Below, piece after piece: positions 49,029 to 56,942 of a stretch of DNA of 64,000 nucleotides. The notes below the pieces were generated by a model. The model was not told the DNA's origin and ran no database searches. It saw nothing but the letters and a program-made list of their open reading frames with translations. The DNA is from Helicobacter sp. MIT 99-5507 (GTDB lineage: Bacteria > Campylobacterota > Campylobacteria > Campylobacterales > Helicobacteraceae), in NCBI RefSeq assembly GCF_003364295.1, contig NZ_NXLO01000003.1:1-64000 (forward strand), in the 5' to 3' direction. Every line of letters starts with the position of its first letter. The stretch's first letter is position 1. The position numbers were made by a program, and so were the translations under genes.

Positions 49029-50864
49029 CTCTCTAGCTGGCTTGCCACCTGCATTTTTTATCATATCATATGCTTTATCTTTTGCGATATCAAGTGCAGA
49101 ATCGCCATCGCCATTTACCAAATTTACATCTGCAGCAGAATCTATTAGTAATTCTATAATATCCAAATTTCCAGCTGCAGCAGCAGACATCAAAGAAGTC
49201 CAACCCTCCATATCAACTGCATTTATATCTGCTTTGGAATCTATTAGCATATCAACAATGTCATAATAATTTTGATATGATGCAATCATTAGCGGCGTAG
49301 CAGATGATGCTCTATCTCTTATGTCTATTTTTGCACCAGCTTCTATTAATAAAGAGACTACCCATTTTTTACCTTTGTATGCAGCCATGATAAGTGGGCT
49401 ATCACCATTATTATTTATAAAATCAAGATTTGCTTTTCTATCAATTAATAATTCTACTAAATTCACATAACCAAGCTGGCTTGCAACAAGAAGAGGTGTG
49501 CTATTTGCATCATCATAATGTATAAGAGTATCTACATCTACTCCATCATCTAAAAATTGTTTTAATGTCTCTAAATCTCCATTAATAACAGCCGATCTAA
49601 AAGATTCTTTATTGAAACTTGATTGAACCTTACCATCTGATAATAATTCTACTACTTTAGTGCTACCATCTCTTTTTGCGATATCAAGTGCAATATCACC
49701 ATCACTATTTTCTATATTTTTATCTGCTCCAGCATCAAGTAACATTTGTGCAATTTCAACATCGCCATTTGAAGCAGCAGACATTAATGCACTCCAATTA
49801 TCTTCTTTGCCAACTGCATTTACATCTGCACCAGAATCTAATAAAAACTTCACTATTTCTTTATATCCATGAAAAGAAGCAAGGACTAATGGAGTAGCAC
49901 TAATATCATTTTGAGCTTCAATATCAGCACCAAGTGAAACTAAATCTTTTGTCATTTGTAATTGTCCATTTGCTGCTGCAACAATAAGTGGAGTATCATC
50001 ACCATTTGCTCTACCATTTATATCAACACCAAGTTTTATGTATTGATTAAAAGTTTTATAATCACCACTTCTAATGATTTCATAAAAAGTAGGTAAATCA
50101 TCTATATCTATGTCATTGTTTGCGTGTTTATTAGTTGCACCATTAGAATCTTTAGAAAGCAAAGCAATAACTTTACTTGCATTATTTTGTTTTGCGATAT
50201 CAAGTGCAGTATCACCATCACTATTTTCTATATTTTTATCTGCTCCAGCATCAAGTAACATTTTTACTATTGTTTCACTATTTGGAGTATCTACTACCGC
50301 AAACATAAGTGCCGTATTGCCATGATAATCAACTGCATTTACATCTATACCAGAAGCTATTAGCAATAAAACATGTTTATTTTTTTGAGCATCGCAAGCA
50401 TACATCAATGCATTTCTACCCTCATTATCTTGTGCATTAATATCACTACCTAATCTAAGAATATATTCAAACATATCCGAAGAATCAAGCAAAGATGCAA
50501 TCATCAAAGGCGTTTTGCCATTAGAATCTCTTATATCTTGCCATACTGCACCCTTATCTATCAACATCTCAACCATATCAACATTGCCCAATGAAATAGC
50601 TATAAATATAGGCAATTCCGGTGCAACAAGATTAGCATCTGCACCGGAATCTAGCAATAACTCGGCTATATCTAAATCATTTTCAAATATTGCATGTATC
50701 AATGGGGTCATTCCATCTTTGTCTTTTATATTGACATCTACACCATTGTCAATTGCAGTTCTTACATCTTGTGTAGAATTATTTTCTATTGCTTCAAAAA
50801 TATCAAAAGCATGACTAAAAACAGCTATAAAAGCAACAAAAAATAAACTTGGTAGCCTAATCAT
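49014..50864 (-). CDS. secreted ankyrin-repeat protein
   Basis: From ATG 50864 (AAGGAG eight bases upstream) the product has 616 residues: signal peptide MIRLPSLFFVAFIAVFSHAF, then about 17 ankyrin repeats in three blocks, each ending in a DGDxALDIAK unit. The first two blocks are separated by a short asparagine/aspartate linker (ATNKHANNDIDIDDL). Ankyrin repeats make protein-protein contacts; a periplasmic partner is expected but unknown. Secreted ankyrin proteins beside catalase occur in some bacteria, but no catalase is adjacent here. A frame extending to 50936 has no family resemblance and is not needed. Confidence 0.85.
   Translation of the reverse strand: MIRLPSLFFVAFIAVFSHAFDIFEAIENNSTQDVRTAIDNGVDVNIKDKDGMTPLIHAIFENDLDIAELLLDSGADANLVAPELPIFIAISLGNVDMVEMLIDKGAVWQDIRDSNGKTPLMIASLLDSSDMFEYILRLGSDINAQDNEGRNALMYACDAQKNKHVLLLIASGIDVNAVDYHGNTALMFAVVDTPNSETIVKMLLDAGADKNIENSDGDTALDIAKQNNASKVIALLSKDSNGATNKHANNDIDIDDLPTFYEIIRSGDYKTFNQYIKLGVDINGRANGDDTPLIVAAANGQLQMTKDLVSLGADIEAQNDISATPLVLASFHGYKEIVKFLLDSGADVNAVGKEDNWSALMSAASNGDVEIAQMLLDAGADKNIENSDGDIALDIAKRDGSTKVVELLSDGKVQSSFNKESFRSAVINGDLETLKQFLDDGVDVDTLIHYDDANSTPLLVASQLGYVNLVELLIDRKANLDFINNNGDSPLIMAAYKGKKWVVSLLIEAGAKIDIRDRASSATPLMIASYQNYYDIVDMLIDSKADINAVDMEGWTSLMSAAAAGNLDIIELLIDSAADVNLVNGDGDSALDIAKDKAYDMIKNAGGKPAREISRF
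49675..49747 (-). repeat. direct repeat copy 1 inside the ankyrin gene
   Basis: 73 bases nearly identical (one mismatch seen) to 50191-50263, 516 bases away, equal to 172 codons. Encodes the MLLDAGADKNIENSDGD and ALDIA segment at the end of the second block. Confidence 0.85.
50191..50263 (-). repeat. direct repeat copy 2 inside the ankyrin gene
   Basis: Partner of 49675-49747. The spacing is a multiple of three, so recombination between copies would add or remove 172 codons in frame. Confidence 0.85.
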
Positions 50865-51090
50865 AAATAATACTCCTTGAGAAAATATATGGTAATTAAA
50901 ATTTTTAGAATATTTTAAAAATGGATATGATTCCAAATATCAATTTAATACTATCTTAAAAGTTTAAAGGATTCTATTGTATCTTTTAAATGCTTTGTAT
51001 TTACAGAAAATAAAGAAATGCAATTTAAAGATGAGCTAAAAAAGGAGCTTGGCGGGATTTGAGATTCTGCATATATGACGCTAACAAAAA

Positions 51091-51897
51091 CTACCAAATA
51101 TAATATTTCACAAATATTCTAATTTTTGTTTTTGTTGTTGGATGTGGATAGTCTTTGTAGGCTATTTGTATTATAGTCATAGTATTTTTATCAAGTATCA
51201 TAGATCTAGAATCTTGTATTATTTTTAAGTCACTAATATCACCATTTGGATACAAATAAAACTCAACAGCATTAGTCCCTTGTTGTCCTAAATATCCTGC
51301 ATCTGGCGGATAACCTCTTTTGCTTAGATAATATTGAGTAATCCGCCCAATATCTCTTAAATTATTGATAATAAAATCTTGTTCTGCTTCGCCATAATCT
51401 CCAAGCTCATCTCCATAAAGTTGCATTATTTCATTTTGCGTCTCTTGTGGAATATTTTGCAATTTTCTTGCAATATCTGCTTGTATGCTATTGGCTCTTT
51501 GACTTTGTTGAATACTTGAATTGATATTTTTATCAAATACTTCGAGTTTAGAGAGATCATAGCTTCTAGGCAAAGTTTGCTCTTTTATTTCTTGAGAATC
51601 TTTTGGCTTACTATTTTCTTGTTTTAAATTTTTATTTTCTGCTGGCATTGGCTGTGGATTTTGCGCAGGTTGTGATTGTATCGGTGGAAGTGGAGGTTTT
51701 GTTATGGGTGTATTTTCTTTTAGTGTGCTATCGCTTTTGGCTATGTCTCCACCTCTTTTAAAAGCAAGCTTTACTTTTTTATCCTCATTTATTTTATCAT
51801 CAACCTTGGCAAAAAGAAAAGAAAAGAAAAGAAAGGTAGCAATATGCAGGATTATAGAAACAATCAATGCAATTAAAAATACCCTATTTCGTTTCAT
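51091..51897 (-). CDS. TonB-like energy transducer
   Basis: Predicted to link the inner-membrane proton motive force to outer-membrane transport. 268 residues: a basic N-terminus and one membrane helix (VFLIALIVSIILHIATFLFF), a proline/glutamine-rich spacer (PPLPPIQSQPAQNPQPMP), and a TonB C-terminal domain (VEFYLYPNGDISDLKIIQ, IAYKDYPHP). No exbB or exbD is adjacent. It overlaps the FliO-like gene by 14 bases. In H. pylori a tonB-like gene has the same neighbours. The ligand system it serves is unknown. Confidence 0.8.
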   Translation of the reverse strand: MKRNRVFLIALIVSIILHIATFLFFSFLFAKVDDKINEDKKVKLAFKRGGDIAKSDSTLKENTPITKPPLPPIQSQPAQNPQPMPAENKNLKQENSKPKDSQEIKEQTLPRSYDLSKLEVFDKNINSSIQQSQRANSIQADIARKLQNIPQETQNEIMQLYGDELGDYGEAEQDFIINNLRDIGRITQYYLSKRGYPPDAGYLGQQGTNAVEFYLYPNGDISDLKIIQDSRSMILDKNTMTIIQIAYKDYPHPTTKTKIRIFVKYYIW

Positions 51898-52756
51898 GTT
51901 TATAATCTTTTATGATAGATGGCAGTCTTGCTTCTTTCATCTCTAAAAGTTTGCTAAAGCTAATATCCTCGTCAAATTCGTCATTTTGGATTCTATCAAT
52001 TATAAAACTATTATGTTCGCCTACAAATAATAAATATTTATACTCTTTTCTATCAAGCACCACGATTTTATTTTTTGAATCTATATTTATTATTTTACTA
52101 ACACCTAAACCATTGTTAATAGGTAAATTTATCAAAGAAGTATCATCTAATTTATTTGTATTTTTAAAATAAGAAAATTCCTTATTTTTTATTTGCATTT
52201 TTTTCTTTACAATAATCAATGTAATAAGCAATGCGGATAATACCATAATAACAGCGACATATCTCCAAGTCTCTAGCTCTAATGGAGATTTTGTAGTGAT
52301 ATAATTATTAGATATACTAGAATTATTTTTTATCGCACTAATTGCACTTTCAAGCCCCTCGTGCTGTGCTGTTGTATTTGTAATCAAGTTTGAAAAGATG
52401 CTTTCATTTTTAGCAACAACAACTTTTAAGATTCTATTTGAATTAAGCACATCAATAGAATATTTTAAATCAAAATCATTCTCTGCAAATACGATATATA
52501 AATCATCATTTTGTTGAAAAATCTCAACTCTTTTTATTAGATTTGTGTGTTCTGTTATTTTTTTTTGATTAAAGATTGTATTTTCTAGGATAATAGCACC
52601 AAATGTATTAGAAGATTTTCTTGAAACGCTACTATTAAAAGCAGAATCTAACAAAAATATAATTTCTATTTTTTTATCATCTGAAGTTATAGTAAAGTCT
52701 TTTACACCCAATGAATATAAAAATAATGGAATAAATAAGCAAAATAAAAATCGCAT
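51884..52756 (-). CDS. FliO-like flagellar export protein
   Basis: 290 residues: signal-like N-terminus (MRFLFCLFIPLFLYSLG), a periplasmic beta-rich domain resembling AMIN (about 18-120), one membrane helix (VAVIMVLSALLITLIIV, about 177-193), and a short cytoplasmic part with IDSKNKIVVLDRKEYKYLLFVG. That last pattern (VVLD then YLLLG, then xLL/xID) is what FliO proteins show after their membrane helix. fliN directly downstream... on the same strand upstream by seven bases supports a flagellar role, as fliN and fliO are neighbours in many bacteria. The large periplasmic domain is unusual compared with enterobacterial FliO. Confidence 0.65.
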   Translation of the reverse strand: MRFLFCLFIPLFLYSLGVKDFTITSDDKKIEIIFLLDSAFNSSVSRKSSNTFGAIILENTIFNQKKITEHTNLIKRVEIFQQNDDLYIVFAENDFDLKYSIDVLNSNRILKVVVAKNESIFSNLITNTTAQHEGLESAISAIKNNSSISNNYITTKSPLELETWRYVAVIMVLSALLITLIIVKKKMQIKNKEFSYFKNTNKLDDTSLINLPINNGLGVSKIINIDSKNKIVVLDRKEYKYLLFVGEHNSFIIDRIQNDEFDEDISFSKLLEMKEARLPSIIKDYKHETK

Positions 52757-52762
52757 TTATAT

Positions 52763-53116
52763 CTATGATTTGTCTTTTGTTAGATAATAAATTATTGCAT
52801 TAGAATCTAAGATTTCATTTATCCTAATTGCAAGGCTTTTTTCATACACCATTACTTCACCCTTGCCAATTATTCTATCATTTACAAATACCTCTACACT
52901 CTCTCCTGCTGGTTTTTGCAAATCAATAACGGTTCCTTTATCAAATTTTAAAATCTCTGCAATACTTACTTTTGTCCTGCCTAACTCGGATTTAAAAGTG
53001 ATATCCATATCAAGAAGACCTGAATAATTCTCCATCATCTCTTGAAGATATTTTGCTAATTCAATATCCTTTGGATTATGCACCAATCTATCATCTAAGA
53101 TATCATCTTTAGCCAT
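52763..53116 (-). CDS. fliN: flagellar motor switch protein FliN
   Basis: Part of the C-ring that sets rotation direction. 117 residues from ATG 53116 (GGAGGAG just upstream). The SpoA domain is clear: LLDMDITFKSELGRTKVSIAEIL, FDKGTVIDLQKPAGESVEVFVND and IGKGEVMVYEKSLAIRI. It is followed by the FliO-like gene and preceded by a CheX-like gene. Confidence 0.93.
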   Translation of the reverse strand: MAKDDILDDRLVHNPKDIELAKYLQEMMENYSGLLDMDITFKSELGRTKVSIAEILKFDKGTVIDLQKPAGESVEVFVNDRIIGKGEVMVYEKSLAIRINEILDSNAIIYYLTKDKS

Positions 53117-53131
53117 ATGCTCCTCCAAATA

Positions 53132-53521
53132 TTAAATTTCATATATACTACATCGCATATTTTGACTTTTATATCCAATACATTTATTGTAATTATTAAT
53201 TATTTTATTTCCAATAAATTCTGGAATCCCAAGCTTTAAAACAATACCACTTTCCTCATATAATACTTTTGCTTTACCAATAGCTATATTTGCCATTTCT
53301 TTTGAAATATCAATCAAAGTATCATTGCTTGGGTTTTCTTCATTTAAAAAATCAAGAGCAAATTTTAATAACAATGCTTTATTTGTAGCAATATAAAAAG
53401 TCCTAGAATCCAATCTTATTTTTGATACAAATGCCCTCTTTAAAGGAATCTTATCTTCTATCATAGAAACATTAAGAGTGTCTTTTATAGCGCATAAAAG
53501 TGCTTTTTGCAATATTTCCAC
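53132..53521 (-). CDS. CheX-like chemotaxis phosphatase domain protein
   Basis: 129 residues, starting at GTG 53521 with GGG(T) six bases upstream. DISKEMANIAIGKAKVLYEESG contains the ExxN pair (E75, N78) that in CheX/CheC proteins dephosphorylates CheY-P, and the alternation of strands and helices fits that fold. IPEFIGN follows in the position of the family's GIPxxxxG. Located directly before fliN, as expected for a switch-linked phosphatase. Activity itself is not shown; a structural C-ring role is possible. Confidence 0.65.
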   Translation of the reverse strand: MEILQKALLCAIKDTLNVSMIEDKIPLKRAFVSKIRLDSRTFYIATNKALLLKFALDFLNEENPSNDTLIDISKEMANIAIGKAKVLYEESGIVLKLGIPEFIGNKIINNYNKCIGYKSQNMRCSIYEI

Positions 53522-53531
53522 AAATTACCCT

Positions 53532-54167
53532 TTATTTTTTTAATTTATCTTTATACGAACAAAAATCATAAACAAAACAATCAAAACATTGAGGATTTAA
53601 TGCTTTACAAATATACCTACCAAACAATACAAAACCTTGATGCAAAATATGCCTGTTTTGTTTAAATATTTTATTTAAATCTTTTTCTGTATTTTCTACA
53701 TTTTTTGCTTTACTTAAACCTAAACGATGTGATACTCTAAATACATGCGTATCAACTGCCATAAGATTCTCATTATTGTATTCTAACAAAACAACATTTG
53801 CAGTCTTTTGACCAACCCCTGATAGTGATTTTAATTTATCTCTATTTAGCGGAATCTTGCCATCAAATTCGCTTATTACTGCCTTTGCAAGATTGATTAT
53901 ATTTTTTGCTTTATTATTAAAAAATGAGCAAGTAGAAATAAGCTTTTTTACATCATCAAGTGAAGCATTTGATAAAGCTTGCACATCTGGATATTTTTTA
54001 AATAAAGCTGGAGTGATTAGATTTACGCGTTTATCGGTGCATTGTGCTGATAAAATAACACAAATTAATAATTCATATAAATTATTGTATTTTAATTCTG
54101 TTTTTGCATTTTTATATTTATCAACAAAAATAGATTCTATGTTTTTATATATATCTTTCTTTGTCAA
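53532..54167 (-). CDS. nth: endonuclease III
   Basis: DNA glycosylase/AP lyase of base excision repair. 211 residues; LLICVILSAQCTDKRVN, the helix-hairpin-helix LSGVGQKTANVVL with the catalytic lysine, VDTHVFRVSHRLG with the catalytic aspartate, and the 4Fe-4S cysteines CKALNPQCFDCFVYDFC (C-x6-C-x2-C-x5-C). Its ATG overlaps the feoA stop by four bases. Confidence 0.95.
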   Translation of the reverse strand: MTKKDIYKNIESIFVDKYKNAKTELKYNNLYELLICVILSAQCTDKRVNLITPALFKKYPDVQALSNASLDDVKKLISTCSFFNNKAKNIINLAKAVISEFDGKIPLNRDKLKSLSGVGQKTANVVLLEYNNENLMAVDTHVFRVSHRLGLSKAKNVENTEKDLNKIFKQNRHILHQGFVLFGRYICKALNPQCFDCFVYDFCSYKDKLKK

Positions 54168-54400
54168 GCAATCTCCCTAATGCTAACCTCTCTAGCCTCA
54201 CTCACACGCAAAGCTATTCTTGTATTATTTGTCATAATTGCTATTGTAGCCCTATCGATTGAACGTTCAAGCAAACGCACAGAAGTGCCCACACAAATAC
54301 CTAGTGCAACAAATCTTTCTCTTAATATATTATCATCTGTATTGATTTTATTTATAAGATAAGTTTTATCTTGTTTTATATCTGCTAGAGTCAAAGTCAA
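54164..54400 (-). CDS. FeoA-domain protein
   Basis: 78 residues with the SH3-like FeoA pattern: LRERFVALGICVGTSVRLLERSIDRATIAI and TRIALRVSEAREVSI. FeoA modulates the FeoB ferrous iron channel. No feoB lies in the window, so it is a lone copy. It overlaps nth by four bases. Confidence 0.82.
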   Translation of the reverse strand: MTLTLADIKQDKTYLINKINTDDNILRERFVALGICVGTSVRLLERSIDRATIAIMTNNTRIALRVSEAREVSIREIA

Positions 54401-54450
54401 TTCCTTTTATATAAAATAAGAATGGTTATTATACTACTACAAAACAATAT

Positions 54451-55755
54451 TTATTCCACATCATCAACAAAATTTACAAAGTTTCCATTTTCTATTTTGT
54501 ATAAATTTATATTATAAATGGCTTGATTCTTGCTAAAAGATTCTACAAAATATCTGCTAAATTCACTTGACATATCACTCAAAAACAAATCCATGCCAAG
54601 TGCTGTTGAGTAATTCACCCAATCATATTGCAAATCACTTGATAATAATATTCCATATTCAACTAATTTTTCTTCTGTCTTACTAATAGAATTTGCAATG
54701 ATTACATTGCTTGTATCATTTCCTCTTACAAGAGATAATAAAACTGGATTATAATTTACTTGTGTAGATAGAATCCTAGAGGGCTTTTTATTTGATACAT
54801 CAAGCTGTGATAAAAGTAATCCAGACTTTACAATTGGTGTATTTAAAAATATATTGCTATTAGATAAAATATCTTGATTTGCTTCGATATTCTTTGAAAA
54901 ATTTGCTGCCATTTTGTTTGTGATAACTTCTTCAAAAAAGATTGGTGGATTTAGCGATTTTACAATTTCACCAAGATATTGCCCAAGAGAGCTATCATCA
55001 TTATAGCTAATAACTGCACCATGACCTTTGTTTTCACTAGTTTGACTTGGAATCATAGATTTATTGCTATTTTCACTACTGCTATTATCATCGCTCTTGT
55101 CTTCATCTATTTTGCTCATCAAAACATTGATTTGAGATTCATAATCAATTCCACCAAATACGATATTTGATTTTGCTCTCAAATCTTTATTTGTCATTGT
55201 AGGGATATAAATTGGCACATTAATAGAATCTAGGGCGCTTATAGAATCTTTGTTAGATAAAATAGCTATTACAAAATGAAACTGCTCATTATTTATTTCT
55301 TCTACACTTTTAACAAGCGAAGCATAATCCTCATTTAAACTATCAAAAATCTTAAATCTAAAATCTATATCTCTTGAAAATAAATAAGCAAGAATAGTAT
55401 CAATAGTCGTGGTAGAATATTTGCCAATGATTTTTTTTGGCATCAAAAGTGCCACTTCAAGACTTTTCCCAAGTGGATTAAATCTAAGCTTATAATAAAT
55501 CCCTATATTATTTGAGTATATCTCCATTAAGTTATGCAACTCACTATCTTTTATAATATCTCTATTAAATCTAGCTACAAATGAGAAAGGCTTTTTCTCC
55601 TCACTTAATTGAAATAAGCATTTATCATCACAAAATTCTGGATTTATATCTATCACTTCAATGCTAGCAGATGGGATATCTGAAAAAATACTCTCTTGCG
55701 AGAATAGCTCTGAAAATAAAAATAATGGGAACAATAATAAGATTCTAGCTTTCAT
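54451..55755 (-). CDS. periplasmic protein of unknown function, possibly ligand-binding fold
   Basis: 434 residues from ATG 55755 (AAGG eight bases upstream). Signal peptide MKARILLLFPLFLFSELFS. From about residue 100 alternating strands and helices (FHFVIAILSNKDSISALDSI, PIYIPTMTNKDL, SNIVFGGIDYESQI, NVIIANSISKTEEKLVEYG) suggest a type 1 periplasmic-binding-protein fold, like that in LpoA or branched-chain amino acid receptors. There is a two-cysteine segment CDDKCLF at about residues 41-47. Function is not recognised. Confidence 0.6.
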   Translation of the reverse strand: MKARILLLFPLFLFSELFSQESIFSDIPSASIEVIDINPEFCDDKCLFQLSEEKKPFSFVARFNRDIIKDSELHNLMEIYSNNIGIYYKLRFNPLGKSLEVALLMPKKIIGKYSTTTIDTILAYLFSRDIDFRFKIFDSLNEDYASLVKSVEEINNEQFHFVIAILSNKDSISALDSINVPIYIPTMTNKDLRAKSNIVFGGIDYESQINVLMSKIDEDKSDDNSSSENSNKSMIPSQTSENKGHGAVISYNDDSSLGQYLGEIVKSLNPPIFFEEVITNKMAANFSKNIEANQDILSNSNIFLNTPIVKSGLLLSQLDVSNKKPSRILSTQVNYNPVLLSLVRGNDTSNVIIANSISKTEEKLVEYGILLSSDLQYDWVNYSTALGMDLFLSDMSSEFSRYFVESFSKNQAIYNINLYKIENGNFVNFVDDVE

Positions 55756-55780
55756 TATATACACCTTAAATTTTAAATGA

Positions 55781-56407
55781 TTATTTTAAAAATTCCTTTG
55801 CTATTTTAAAATCATCAAATGCAAGAGGTTTTAATGATGGATTTTTTAGCAAATCATTGATAGCGTATGTTACTATAAAATCCTTTTGCTTATTTAAAAG
55901 ATTTTTGCTCTCTAAGATTCTGCCTCTTAGGTTTTCTAGTTTTTCTTCTGTTTGCAAAATATGCCTAGCTACAATTTCACCAAATAAAATAATAATTCTT
56001 GGATTGAGTGCATCTATTTGTGATTTTAGATATTCTTTGCATATATACATATATTTATCAGTGATATTTACATTTGTATTGCATTTTATCATAGAAAATG
56101 AACTATAAGAATCTTCATTAAATACATTTTTTGCTATATTTTTTATCATTATCTCACTTGCGCTAAATGGCAATATTGGCTTTAATGTAACAAAAACTAT
56201 ACTATTTACTCCACCACTTAAACCTAGAATCTTTTCTTTTGAAGCTTTTGATAAATCACATAAATGGCAATTTTTTATCACATCATCTAAATTACTTGAT
56301 TTAAATATCGCATCTTTTTTTAAATTTATATCAATATTTTCACAATAATTTTCGCCTATAAGTCGCCGAATATAGAGTTGTTTTAATAATAATGCTTTTA
56401 CTAACAT
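55781..56407 (-). CDS. uracil-DNA-glycosylase-superfamily protein, catalytic motifs altered
   Basis: 208 residues. Four cysteines at C47, C50, C109 and C123 are in the contexts of family 4 UDG iron-sulfur ligands (CHLCDL; KCNTN; ICKEYLKSQ). INPRIIILFGE resembles the middle motif and NDLLKNPSLK the end motif. The usual GEGPG motif is replaced (VFVTLKPIL), and the catalytic HPA of TYHPAALLRNP is TYAINDLLKNP. It may have lost glycosylase activity or work on another substrate. Confidence 0.65.
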   Translation of the reverse strand: MLVKALLLKQLYIRRLIGENYCENIDINLKKDAIFKSSNLDDVIKNCHLCDLSKASKEKILGLSGGVNSIVFVTLKPILPFSASEIMIKNIAKNVFNEDSYSSFSMIKCNTNVNITDKYMYICKEYLKSQIDALNPRIIILFGEIVARHILQTEEKLENLRGRILESKNLLNKQKDFIVTYAINDLLKNPSLKPLAFDDFKIAKEFLK

Positions 56408-56409
56408 AT

Positions 56410-56877
56410 CTAATAAATATAATTATTGCTTTTTAAACAAGCAAAATACGCTCTCTTGGAAGCATTAGAATCTAAACTAGAAATATCTAAGAGAATAGCA
56501 TTTGATTTTGTATTCATTTTTTTGGATTCTATGAATTTTATTATGATAAAACAATCTTTAAACACTTTGTCTCCAACATTTGCCCTATAATATTCATCTA
56601 TATTTTCTAATTCTATCAATTCCTCTTTGAAATCTATAAATCTATTTGTATGATAATAAAATTTAAGATTCTTGCCTACTACGACTTTGCTATCTTTTGT
56701 TGTGATGCTTTTATTGGATTGGTTATAATCTCTATTGTTTATGTGTTTTATATTTAAGATTCCATTTTCTACACTAAAATCATTTTGATTTAAATGATAT
56801 ATATTTTCAACTTCAAAATCAAAATCAAGTCCATATAGACAAATAGACACAAAAAACAAACTAAAAATAAATCTCAT
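56410..56877 (-). CDS. secreted small protein, function unknown
   Basis: 155 residues. N-terminal signal peptide MRFIFSLFFVSICLYGLDF; the rest is beta-rich and charged (VVVGKNLKFYYHTNRFIDF, DKVFKDCFIIIKF). Two cysteines in the mature part (KDC and FACLKS). No family recognised. It lies divergently from der and just upstream of the UDG-like gene, two bases apart. Confidence 0.6.
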   Translation of the reverse strand: MRFIFSLFFVSICLYGLDFDFEVENIYHLNQNDFSVENGILNIKHINNRDYNQSNKSITTKDSKVVVGKNLKFYYHTNRFIDFKEELIELENIDEYYRANVGDKVFKDCFIIIKFIESKKMNTKSNAILLDISSLDSNASKRAYFACLKSNNYIY

Positions 56878-56902
56878 ATATAACCAAATGATAATGTTTT
56901 GG

Positions 56903-56908
56903 TATGAT
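56903..56908 (+). promoter_or_regulatory. candidate -10 box for der
   Basis: TATGAT inside TTTTGGTATGATT lies 35 bases before the der ATG. The identical 13-base string stands before pyrB. Confidence 0.45.
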
Positions 56909-56942
56909 TCTAAATAATTTAAGATAAAGATAAAGTAAAGAT

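Noticed and set aside
50950-51062. Open stretch of about 37 codons on the plus strand (ends KKELGGI)
   Set aside because: No start codon with a ribosome site near the beginning and no family resemblance; perhaps an old fragment, so not called.
52559-52566. T8/A8 run in the FliO-like gene as a phase switch
   Set aside because: A and T runs of this length are common in this AT-rich genome; no special context supports switching.
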